This document shows positions 50,101-60,800 of a DNA stretch of 64,000 nucleotides, one piece after another. This DNA comes from Lineus longissimus (lineage: Eukaryota; Nemertea; Pilidiophora; Heteronemertea; Lineidae). Both the position numbers and the translations under genes were made by a program. The notes below the pieces were generated by a model. The model made no database searches. It was not told the origin of the DNA and saw only the letters and a program-made list of their open reading frames with translations. Where the stretch lies: positions 19,284,501-19,348,500 of the forward strand of contig NC_088311.1 in assembly GCF_910592395.1 (NCBI RefSeq). The letters are read 5' to 3'. The first letter of the stretch is position 1. Every line of letters starts with the position of its first letter.

Positions 50101-51270
50101 ACTTGCATTTCCTACTTGCAACTTGCATTTCGAACTTGCAACTTGCATTTCCAACTTGCAACTTGCATTTCCTACTTGCAACTTGCATTTCCTACTTGCA
50201 ACTTGCATTTCCTACTTGCAACTTGCAACTTGCATATTAGCAACACTCTAACCGTATACAGTTATAGATACATGACGAGCATGCACACCCTTGTACTTTG
50301 TAGGAAACTGCAACAATGCAAGGTTACAACGCAACGATATCTTAGAAGACATTGGATAGGGCCTATCACTGGATCATAAATATGGCTAGTGTTGCTCAAA
50401 CATATTGTTTCAACGATCCCATGCCGAAATACATATAGAAGTTCTGAGTGACATATCACGAACATATATGTGACTAAAGTATTAAAAATTCAATGTCATC
50501 AATTCCACGTGTGGGCCATAAAGAACTACCAACGGCATGCCTCCGTTGCCTCCGCCCATATTGACGCGCGTTGTCTGGAAGCTTAGTAATGTCAATACAT
50601 TGAGGGTCAAGATGCGTTGGGGTGAAAGTGTACATTGTATGATGGAGTATTGTTTTAAATAATTGCAATGGTTGGAGGATAGTACACTGAGGTATGTCGA
50701 TCAGGATATAGTGATCAATCAACAATGAAGCCAGCTTAAATGCACCCCAAACCAGCACCTCCACCTTGCACACCAACCAAACTCCGCCGGTGTTTAATTC
50801 CAGACAGTCGATTGCCGATTTTCGTCCTGCCCGCCTGCGTTAAATGACAGACCATCGACCGTTGATTTTTTTTCGTTCGGTCCACCAATCTGCGTTAAAT
50901 ACCAGACCGTCGACCGTCGCTTTTTGTTCTGTCCGCCACCTGCGTTATTAAGGTACCAGAACGTCAATTTTCGTCCTGCCCATCCGCCTGCATTAAAGTA
51001 CCAGAACGTCGACCTTAAATTTTCGTCCCGTCCAACGTTCTGACGGCAACCCCGGTGAGGTCGTTGCAATTGACAGATCTCCAGTCTCTACTTACCAATA
51101 TTGATCGTCGATGGATCAGGCTCCGGGGGCCTGTGTTTCTTCCGTGGATAAAGCAGCCACGCCAGGGCAAGACCACCTACAACGACGGCGAGAGTTGCGG
51201 GGTGTGTTATAGTAACCTTCATGAAAGTAGACATCCTTCCCTTCAGCGACAATACCGATCCTCGTTCCAT
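44061..51270 (-). CDS. Gene E: membrane-anchored EF-hand protein with 44-fold acidic repeat
   Basis: Minus-strand exons 51270-51096, 48087-44582 and 44231-44061 (stop TAG) join in phases 1 and 0: about 1283 residues. Exon 1 has one transmembrane helix (about residues 26-41, THPATLAVVVGGLALAWLLY) followed by PRKKHR, favouring a cytosolic C-terminus. Exon 2 (3506 nt) starts with DGKVHRDG, homologous to gene A, then about 44 repeats like SEDISESLINPEVKSDNMSS, a Ser-rich linker, degenerate EF1 (QNPDG), EF2 (DTNGDGYVSFKE) and EF3 (DVDGSGNIDQEE). Exon 3 gives EF4 (DDNHDGRLTKEE). The module would thus be a calcium sensor held away from the membrane by a long, acidic, probably disordered and phosphorylatable spacer. 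TTTTATTCCAG directly before the exon 1 ATG looks like a 5' UTR intron acceptor; in-frame ATGs at 51333 upstream and 51234 downstream are alternative starts. I know no described family with this order of parts. Confidence 0.9.
45065..47885 (-). repeat. Coding minisatellite, about 44 units of 63 or 66 bp
   Basis: Units of 21 or 22 codons (difference: DNMSSP or DNMSSSP) follow each other without a frame break. Positions vary in a limited set: D-I/T/S-S, V/L-K, K-S/I/Y-D, MSS/MSC. Some pairs of units repeat as blocks, suggesting recent unequal exchange. Each unit has about five acidic residues and one Lys, net charge near -4. S-E-D and S-x-x-E patterns fit casein kinase 2 sites. The frame on the opposite strand is also open for long stretches because the unit length is a multiple of three. 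Confidence 0.95.
48473..48685. repeat. Foldback element, family F2 (copy 2)
   Basis: Nested inverted pairs: GCCAAGACCATTTGCCTAGA with TTCTAGCCGAAATGGCTGTA, and CTCCTTCAGAATGAAGTGAA with TTCACTTCGTTTTGAAAGAG. Same order as the copy at 20014-20224. Lies in gene E intron 1. Confidence 0.65.
49649..50233. repeat. Pair of inverted 20-bp minisatellites in gene E intron 1
   Basis: Left array 49649-49760 repeats AAGTTGCAAGTTGAAAATGC; right array about 50086-50233 repeats the inverse (GCATTTCCTACTTGCAACTT). The inner borders are also inverted: GCGCAAGTTACAAATATATT (49754-49773) and AATATATTTGTAACTTGCGC (about 50074-50093). The spacer of about 300 bp is unique sequence. The whole could fold as a large hairpin or cruciform. 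Confidence 0.85.
50795..51030. repeat. About 50-bp minisatellite next to gene E exon 1
   Basis: Four to five degenerate units containing CTGCGTTAAATACCAGACCG, TCGACCGTCG and TTTTCGTCCTGTCCGCC. Located about 65 bases inside intron 1 from the exon 1 donor; not derived from that exon. Confidence 0.7.
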
Positions 51271-52589
51271 CTGGAATAAAACTTTTTTTGAAGCTATGCT
51301 TTTTTTTATATACAGACGATACACTATAGTCAATGCATTGTTGATAATTAGATCTGCCCTTTTAAAATATTTGCTTAGGTAACGACAGGTTTCGAGTCAG
51401 TAGATGTTGACTTAATCTAATATAATGTTATGGAAAATCAGCTGTTGAAGCTATTTATATGGTAGGCTACAGTGCATGCAAGGCAGTGTTGTTATCTCGA
51501 ACAGTTGGAGGTTAAACAATACATAGGCCTACATGTAGCGCTTCATATCCCGGACGCATGCACTGCTACCGAAGTAGTCTACGTCCCAGTTTGAGTATTA
51601 AAGACCCTTGTTGTGTCCGTGCTGTCCCTTCGGCTAATAACTTCGGTAAATGCCGTTGGAGGGGGCATAACATTATCATAAATGCAACATTAGACATATT
51701 TGGTTTTGTAACGTTTTATTGTTCCCAGTCCGACGCCATTGTATGATCGTCAGACGAGTAAAAAGAAGGGGACATGTTTGGGGAAGGGGGAGGTGTTTCA
51801 AGGTGCTAGGGGTGGAATGTTCAAGAATAAAGATATGACGAAAATTCCACCCTGCTACTGCTCATAAAAAGAGTCAAGACCACTAATGAATATTCATAGG
51901 TTGGAGGGTCGAGGCCTATCAATTAGACGAGTGCATGTTTTTTACTCTCAAGTACATATTTGGAGAGGTATTGAAAAAATATTTGCTGTGGCAAGTCTAC
52001 AGATATAAAGAAATTATTTGATGAAAAAATTAATTTCGAATTTTGCTAATTGGGTAATAGGGGGCGTGTTTTGAGTTTTTTCTGCCAGTTGGCTGAAAAC
52101 AGTGGAAATATCAAAGTCTGTCTAATTTGTCGATTATAAAAAAATTTCCGTTGTCAATCACCAATTTCCATCGCACCAGTTACTCGCAAGACTAACCCGT
52201 ATATCATATCCGAATTTCAGTTTCACTACTTGACGCGTTCTTTGATGCGTCGCGGTCAAACATTGACAATTTAACTGCTAAAAGGCTTAAAAAATCAATT
52301 GTGGTCTTGTCTCAAAAGGTATTCTTATTATCCGCAGAAGTATTATTTGTTCTGACTCTCAACGTCCAATAAAATACTGAAAAAATGATAAGGTTTTCAG
52401 AATTGCAGAATTGGTAAACATCGGCGTGAAATCTAAGAAGTTACCATTTATCTATATAGTCCGGTAGTTCTACTATGCAAATAATCATTTTTTCATTCTA
52501 GGGCCGATCCGGATCGAATAAGATTGGTTTGGTCCCGTGTAAACGCCCCTATAGTCCGCATGAAATCAATACAATAGTGAAGTGTTTCT
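51271..52589. other. Region between gene E exon 1 and the gene D stop codon
   Basis: Should contain the gene E promoter and 5' UTR exon(s), and the gene D 3' UTR, since both read left. A 443-bp MITE (51871-52313) occupies about a third. No further coding exon recognised. Confidence 0.5.
51871..52313. mobile_element. MITE copy 2 (443 bp, AAAA target duplication)
   Basis: Nearly the same sequence as 5468-5914. Ends GAGTCAAGACCAC and GTGGTCTTGTCTC (one mismatch in the TIR), flanked by AAAA on both sides. Divergence between copies is concentrated in the last third. Confidence 0.85.
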
Positions 52590-53440
52590 TCATACTGTTC
52601 CGGGTTCACACTGTAACAGCTTAACGAATGTCGAGTCTTTCCTATTGCCCTGGACGAACTCATCGAAAGAGAGTCTACCATCCTGGTTAGTGTCGTATTT
52701 TTCAAACATCTCGACTGCCACACAGGTAGAAGACTTTCGGATCTTCACGATCGAGCTCATCATTTTGTAAACAGTCTGGAATTAAAATGGAGATTTTTCA
52801 AAGGAAGACTAGCAGGGCCATGTTATTGTTCGATTGGAAGTTCCACGAAGTCCCGATAGGGGTCTGTCATATCTCATGTATAGTACATAGAAACTATGAG
52901 GAATACTCTGTTTATCGCTCAATCAAACCCGGGCCCCTAACTGTGTATATTAGTCACCTAAAAACTAACGAAAGGACCCGTAGCGTCTGCCTAAAGTCCC
53001 CCTACCGGATTTTTTTCCAAGGAAACAATTGCCTTTCCTTTCACATGACTACAATTGTGATCACTAACATTTATAATTTCTTCCGCTTCTGTGATGGAGA
53101 TGAAACCATTCCCGTCAAGGTCATAGAGGTCAAATGCCCATCTCATCTTCCTCTCAAGGTCACCGCGGGTCAGGATACTCAACCCAATGACAAACTCCTT
53201 GAAGTCAATGGCACCGTCCCGATTCCCGTCGAACGACCTGTAGACATGCTCGGAATATTTCTCGGCATCTCCAAGCGGGAAGAATTTCGTGAAGAGTGTT
53301 TTGAACTCGGCCATGTTGACCTTGCCCTCTGGGTAATCGTCCTTGAACTCTTTGTAGAACGCGATCAGTTCATCCTCGTCGAATGACGTAGTTTTTCTGA
53401 GTTCCTGTATGGACTCCAGACTGCTCGTTTCGGCGCCCAT
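52590..53440 (-). CDS. Gene D: neuronal calcium sensor-like protein
   Basis: Minus-strand exons 53440-53069 and 52775-52590 (stop TGA), phase-0 junction, 185 residues. The start MGAETSSL has Gly2 and Ser6 for N-myristoylation, and a clear acceptor (TTTTTCAG) ends one base before the ATG, so the upstream in-frame MFFS is intronic. EF1 is degenerate (DYPEG). EF2 (DGNRDGAIDFKE), EF3 (DLDGNGFISITE) and EF4 (DTNQDGRLSFDE) are canonical. Exon 2 begins TVYKMM and the tail LLQCEPGTV resembles hippocalcin- or visinin-like C-termini (LLQCDPSS), making D the most conventional member of the cluster. The exon 1 donor is GTTAGT. A fragment of exon 1 is duplicated upstream (54027-54112). Confidence 0.93.
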
Positions 53441-54852
53441 GCTGAAAAACATTAATTTATGCCAAGAATGTTATCTTTGCAAAGAGAAGTTCTGAGGGTA
53501 GCCTTTTTCTTTACATCCTGACCTATGGTTTTATACTCACTTTAAAAAACTCACTCAAAAACGGAAACACCCACTAAAACGTTACGACGGCCAAATCACG
53601 CCGGCAGCCATAGGGCATTCTGAAGAGAGTAGGGCTGGGCTCAGTGCAGCAGGCGATTTCGTTCGCAAAAATATTGCGAGGAAAACTCACAATGCCAAGA
53701 ACGTTATTTTAGTAAATTGTTCATGAATCGTGATACTGATAGAGCCTTGTATGCTTGCACATATCCGTTTACATCAGGAATTGTTCATTCGTTGCAAGTT
53801 CTTACAAGACAATACATCTGTATGCTACAAAAACAGAACTTACCTTGAGAAGTTGTGTCACCAAACTGACGAAAGACGAAGACGTCATGCTCAGTTCATT
53901 CAAGTATGGGTCATACATACATCAACAGAACCTGTTGGTCATCCTACCTATAGTATGCCCTATACGGAACTAAATACATGTACCGAGGTAATTACGACAA
54001 GGACAATTCATCTAAAACCACAAGACCTGGGTAATTGTCCTTGAACTCTTTGTAGAACGCGGTCAGTTCATCCTCGTCGAATGACGTAGTTTTTCTGAGT
54101 TCCTGTATGGACCGTTCACGTTGAACGGTCGCCGCCAGTATAATACGTCATGAAGCTGATGCGATATTGTTCAGCGCTAACCGACCCCTTTATAAAAGCC
54201 TATTAGTCAAAACCCGATTAAAGCATGCGTTTTATGAGCTTATGATTAAACTTTGTTCACAAAAAAACGATGCTTGGTTGTGCTCAAGCAGAACTATCCT
54301 TGGCTTGGATCTGTTTAAATATACATCCTCGCCTCAGGTCTTCGGCCATTCAAACATCAAGTTCAATCTTTTAAGTTCAACACCTCAAACCAATACAACA
54401 GAGATGTCCCGGGGCACTTCGTCCCGGCGGACAAATTCTCCTACCACACCAGTCTTATCGAGACCAATCATGATTAGGCTACTTTGTGAGAAGCCGAGTC
54501 TCCCGTAGGCCTACTATGGAGACTTTAGAGTATCATTAGATCACGGGCTTAATTTTTCAGATGTTCTGCTGGTGCTTACTTTTGACATTTGAGCCTGTCA
54601 TTGCGGTACATGGGCAAAGAGAGGCGAGAGCGCGACGCGCCACGTTCTTCTGGTCGTCGACGGGAAAATCAAATTTCCCGCCGAAATCCGAAGAAATCGT
54701 TGGAGCATGAATTCCCATTTTGCCACTTGGTCCCCTAATGTCAAGCAATGGAACTAAAAACTGTCATGTCAGCGCCCATGTTTCTCATGTTTTGGTTTTC
54801 GCGGTGTTGTTTACTTTAATTTTCCTTGATTTCTGGAGCAGCAGGTCCAAAA
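53441..54852. other. Divergent upstream region of gene D and MED23
   Basis: Genes D (minus) and MED23 (plus) start head to head, 1.4 kb apart. Apart from the gene D exon fragment at 54027-54112, I see only short frames without domains. A shared promoter region is possible. Confidence 0.5.
54027..54112 (-). pseudogene. Duplicated 86-bp fragment of gene D exon 1
   Basis: Matches 53329-53414 with only two mismatches, offset 698 bp upstream in the same orientation. It covers codons about 9-37 of gene D without start or splice sites, and is followed on the plus strand by a short inverted repeat (ACCGTTCACGTTGAACGGT). A recent copy. Confidence 0.9.
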
Positions 54853-57800
54853 ATGGCTCAAGCTGCACTAGAAGAAAAAGTTTCTACCCTGATTCACCGT
54901 ATTCTGGTACGTTTGGCGGATGTATTTGTTTTGAAGAGCTGTTTAGGTGATTTTATATGACAAAAGGACTCGGCCTCGGTTTGTTTTGCCGGTGTGAAAG
55001 GAAATTTAGTCCCCCTTGATAAATGAGTCCCACCTTATTGTCACTAAAGAGTAATCAACATTGCCATACTCGATTGTTTGATGAGGTGAATTAGGGCACT
55101 GGCGGTCTCCCAGGCATGCCTGGGTTAGTGGGGTAGACCAGGTCACCGCAGGTGCCCAACCCCTGTGCCGTGGCCCTGTCGGCCATCTTCCTTGTAACAT
55201 TACAACGTCAGACGACATACCAGTATTTCACCAGGCCGTTTGAACATTGTGCGTATTATCGCCCCTTCGTTATTGGTAATTAGTGTCATGATTTAACATA
55301 GATTGCAGGGACGCATGGTCAATGGTGTGTGAACTGTGATCTCAGTTGCCGTCAAAATTGACGTCAGATCTCTGTATGGCTTTCTTATCTTTCATGAGCA
55401 GAAGGCAGAATCCATCGAAGATGCTTTCAGTGGCTTCATCATTCACTCGCATGAAAATGATCAGATGAAGAAGGCATGCTGTTTGGACATAATTAAGCAA
55501 TTCTGGGGCGGTCTGGCTCAGGTAAGATTTTCTTAAAGCAACTTAAAATTAAATCAGCACCAATCATAGGAGATTTCTCTTTAGATCTGGCATGTCTCGC
55601 TGTATCTGAAGAGACTCCAAAAAAATAGCGGGCATCCACGACTGGTAACAGTTTCAAGCATACTTTCCTTGATTTTGTTTCAGGAAAACCACGAGACGGC
55701 CACCCAGCTGTTTGTCAGTCACATCCATAGTCAGCGGAGCCAGAGAAGATCCAAACTACTGTTTGTAACTTTGGAATCAGCGGTGGAGAGTAGTTTAATA
55801 CCATCGAAGTAAGTCTTGTCGAATTTGAAAAAAATTGTTCTGATAGACTGCGATGTCTGGTCAAGATTAACTTAACTACACTCCTTAGCAAGTCATGGCA
55901 AGGCCAGGCTTCACAACACCCATGGAAGATGTCAGTGCTCAATTCAAATATTGATAAAACGTCGGGTATTTTTGTTTAACTCTATGATTTTTAAATCTAT
56001 TTCAGGATGGTATGTGATGCCTTGATGTCCTCCAATAAACTCACCTACAAATCATCTGAGGTGTGGTGTCAGACATTCACGGTCATTAAAAATATTATTG
56101 GTGGTGTCGATTACAAGGTACCCAAACTTCTTTTTCGAGACACGTTTTATTTTCTGTGTAGGCCGGGCCAAGGAAGGAGGTAGCACAGATTAAAACAGAG
56201 CTCGACATGATCTCCAAAATTTTCACAAAAGACACTTTGGGGGTTATGTCAAGCTCTGTTTCCCGACAGTATCCATAAAATTATCTTTATAGGCCAGTAC
56301 AGTCTGGTCTGTTCAGAGTGTATTTTCTTGGTTTTTGCCTCTAAAGATAGTTGCAAAAAAATTAAAGTCTAATTGAAATTACTGTTAGAGGTTGTCAGAG
56401 GGCTTCTTTTTTTAATGTATACCAAATTTGCTATTTCACAAAATCGTTAAATGAAATTGCCCTAAATATATCTGGGTTTATAGTCCTGTAATGATATATT
56501 TGATTCAATGGCAGGGTTGCAGAGATCTACTACGGGCAGTTCTAGAGAAATGTCAGAGCATCCCACCGACAGAGAATGTATCGGCCTTGAGACAAGTGGA
56601 AGCTGTACACAGCGTAAGTATCTAGCAAGTAGTTCAAGGTCATCAAGTCTAAAACACCTTGCTTTCAGTGTTTCATTTTTGAAGTGGATTATGTATTAGC
56701 CTTGTTTTGACCAGAGGTTTGGTGAAACGACTATAGCCATCTAAGGTTAGAATAAAATGTGTCAAAAGGAGATTGTTGGTGATTTATGCCTAAAATATAT
56801 CAAGGTGGTGTTTGGAAAGTTTAAAAATAGAAATTGATACCTTCATGTTGGTATTTGTTGTCTCACCGAACAGTACTTGGATGATGCTGTCAATCTGCGC
56901 AAAACCTAACTTTGTGCAAATGTACCCCTATGTTATCAACTAAAATGAAACTTTAAAACTACAAAGTGCTATTTTGGCATATCTAGTAACAGGGTTTTAA
57001 ACAAGTGTAAACAAATATTGATAGTTTAATTGTTATTTCTAATGACCATCTAAGACCCTAAGCCATTGCCTTGCAGGTCATATCACACATCTTAAATCGC
57101 GACTCGTGTTTGCTGCCCAGTTATTTTGCTGTTAACGAGATCATCAAGTTATGTCCCGATGAGCGACCTTGGCCTCAATGGGTACGTACTCATGTTTCTT
57201 TCAGTGTGGCTGTCATGAGAGGAGAGGAGCCTCAGAGCCTAGTGGTTAACACTACTAGCTACCCAGTTATTGGGACCAAAACTAGTGTCCTTAATAGAGA
57301 GGTTGTCCTTGATTGAGAGGTGTCCTCTAAGGGAGGTTCCACTGTATTTCTTAGTCGGGTCTTTCTGCTTTCCCTGACAAAGGTACAAGGGACCTCAGTT
57401 TTATGCCTTATTTGATGGACAAAGTAATTTAGGCTGAAGTGTCTTGCTCAAGGACACAAAGATAGAGAGCGGTCATTTTTAAGAGTCCAACCCATGACCT
57501 TGGCATTAGAAGAGTCTATTTAAGACACTGGGTGTATAAAGGCTAAAATTCTCTGTATTATTTTTCAGATGGGTGAACTTCTCAGTGAATTCGTGCAGAG
57601 CTTCAGATCAACAGCACAGATGGTTTCTGTTTCAGGTAATTTCCGTCTACAGTGATTTGTCAAATATCGGCTTCCACATTATAGTGGTGAACATTTCAAT
57701 TTGGGGAGGTGTCGACCGTCTTTTTTTGTCACAACAGCATTTTGATGAAATTGGTCATGGTCAATTTTTGACATTATTTACATGCTCAAGTTGAGGATTT

Positions 57801-60800
57801 TTGTAAGTTTTTTCTATTTTTCAGGTCGTTCCAGTTTGCTGCCAATAGTAGGCCACTCCAGCTCAACTGTGAACATGTGGAAGCTTAATCCCACAACTTT
57901 GAGATTTGCCCTTAGTGGGCCTTTGCCATATGATAAGGTGAGATGTTTGTTAGCTATTGTCATAAATATGATGCAGTCTATTTGCCTAAGGACTTGGCTA
58001 TATAATCAGTTGTGACTTCGAGAATCAATGACTGATTACATAGTTTCAATAACAATCAAACATATGCCTTGTGACAACGCACAGTGGAACCTCCCTGAGC
58101 GGACACCCATCTCCATTAAGGACATTTCATTTGGTCCAATATTGGTCCTTTCCATCAAATTTGACCTCAGTTTTCAGGACACCTCTCATTGAAAGACAGC
58201 ATTTGTCCGTCTCAAGGGTGTCCTTTATACATGTAGAGAGATTCCACTGTATTCACTAAAACTTACTCTTTTTCGTCAAACTTGGTCAGTTTTGAACCTG
58301 GGTAATGTTATGCGTCACCTTGGATGGTATTAACCCTTTACTCAGGGCCACAGCCAGATCCTACAGAACGATGACTCTGTGATGTTAAAAACCATTGCGC
58401 TCTATTATATTCAACTATAAAGCATCCGATATATTTCAGGAACTATATGAACCCCAGAGTGGACTGTTACGATACGTCTTGGAGCAACCTTACTCGAGGG
58501 ATATGGTGTGTCACATGCTCAGTCTCAACAAGCAGGTAAGTCATGAGGGAAGCACAGTGACAGAGTGGAAGAGCATCCGACTTGTGGTCGGAAGATCATG
58601 GGTTCGAGGCTTGTGGTACTTGCCTGAAATGGTTAACAGTTGTGCATTATGTGCACTCCTTAATTGGTTGCTACAGGCAGGTTTCTAAATTAGGCTGGGG
58701 AATAAGTGTAAAACGTTTGCGACAGTGCACAGCAAAACTAGGCACAGCCGCATGTTTTTCTGAGCTAGGCAGGTCAAGAAGGACTGGTTGTTCATTTTAC
58801 TTTTCTAAAATCTGAGTACATCGATTTCTTCCACTATCTCCCGACCTGGTGTCATTTAGGCTCATCTTCGGTGCAACATGCGCCTTGTGTTGCTGTGACC
58901 AGTCACATATTCCAGTGGCTGTTAAGTCAAACTTGTCTTCTATTTCAATTGTTCACATATGTTATGCATCTTCTGTATTTTCAGGTCAAACAGAGATGTG
59001 TGGTTCTGGAAGAGCAGCTGGTCGACCTGGTTGTCCTTGCCATGGAGCGCTCGGAGAGTGAGGATAGTGCAACAGACGAGGGCACTATAAGCCAGTTGCT
59101 ATGGCAACACCTATCAAGTCAGCTCATCTTCTTCGTGCTCTTCCAGTTTGCGAGCTTCCCCCACATGGTGATGTCTCTTTATGAGAAGGTAAGACACTAA
59201 GCCCCCCTCCCAACACGGACCTGATTCAGATATTAGGTATTGGCGTGGGCCCATCTATGTTTGGCTAGCCATTCCTACCAAAGACAATCACTGGTCCATT
59301 GAGGCCGCCACTTACATCGTGTGACGTCACAAGATTGTATGCCACGTCTTAATGACCTCTGTTGCAGTAAGGGGCACAATTTTTGCAAGTGCCCGGCCAT
59401 TGGTGACTCCATGACAATTTTATTTGAATTTTGTGATTTATATATAATACTTTTCTCTTTTTTTCAGTTACAAGGGCGTGATTTGAGGAAAGGACGTGAT
59501 CACCTTATGTGGGTTCTGCTCCAATTCATATCGGGGAGTATACAGAAAAATCCTGTAAGTAGAGGTAGTAAATAGTAACTATCTATTTATCTGTCCCTCA
59601 GCCATGCGGCCATTGGGGCAATCCTGTACAGTTGACTACATGGCACCATACATGTAGTTGTCTTTCCTCTGCAAGGGGACGATCTGATCTCCAGTCCTTT
59701 TTCCCGTCCCATCATCCATCAAATCCTCCTGGGCACCAAAAACACATGTTGGCAAAAAAGACGTCACACCATGTAAACTCCAATAATCACCAACGTTTTC
59801 TTTCTCCCAGCTGCAAGATTTCTTGCCAGTCATGAAGCTATATGATCTCCTCTACCCAGAAAAGGAGGACTTGCCGATACCCGACGTCAACAAGGCCTAC
59901 TCCACCAACGCGATGGCTGTCACGTGTATTTGGATCCACCTAAACAAAAAAGCACAGAATGAGAAAGTCAAGTTACAACGACCCGTACCTATGACGCTGA
60001 AAGCACACACAGAGTAGGTTGGCTCAAGTGGTTCCGAATTTGCAGTCTAGAGGTTTTGTCAAGAGGTCTCTGGGTCTGACCCCAGTCTCTCTCTCTAGCT
60101 AAAACTTACTCTACCAGAAATGCTGAAGTTGGGGCACTGATTTTACAGCTCCTCAGAGTTTTACTGGAAGGTTTAGGGATAGACGGGGGTAAAAGGTAAC
60201 CTCTACTGTCATTGATGTCGAACTATAAACAAAAACTGTTCGAGCGACCTGCGAGTCAATATCAAACCCATTTATCACTGGTTTACCCGCAGACAAGCAA
60301 TCCTTTTGTTGCACGTAGCTGCAATTATATTATTCAAATTGCTCATTTGTGGAGCGCTAAAGTGATTTGTGATTGCAACTTTCCTTCTCTTTCCAGCTTC
60401 CTCCTGCAGAGTTTACATTCGAATTCAAAGAGTTTGCCAATGACAGACTACAGGATAGCGCTGTTGTGCAATGCATGTAAGAAAATCTTTAAAATTATAT
60501 CTTCCATCATTTCAGAGGAGCTGCATAGCCTAGTACAGTGCTTAATAGTGCTGGCTACAACACAATAGGGCCCAGGTTCAAACCCAGGATTGTATTTCTG
60601 AATGAACCTGCCTGACTTTCAAGGAACTAAAGTTCCTCCGGTGTCTTTAAAATGGTCCCTTGTCTCTGGTGTCTATGCCAGGGCGAGGAGAAGTCCCCAC
60701 CAAGTGTAGCTTGCGTGGACTCTATCTCTTGCCAAAGACAGAGCCAATGGGCCAATAACCCAACAGGGATCTAACCAAATCTGCATCAATTAATCGTTGA

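Noticed and set aside
49523-50379. Repetitive frames with NLQLAF-like peptides
   Set aside because: Translations of the 20-bp minisatellites in gene E intron 1.
52787-53386. 199-codon plus-strand frame
   Set aside because: Antisense of gene D exon 1 and its intron; the minus strand encodes clear EF-hands.
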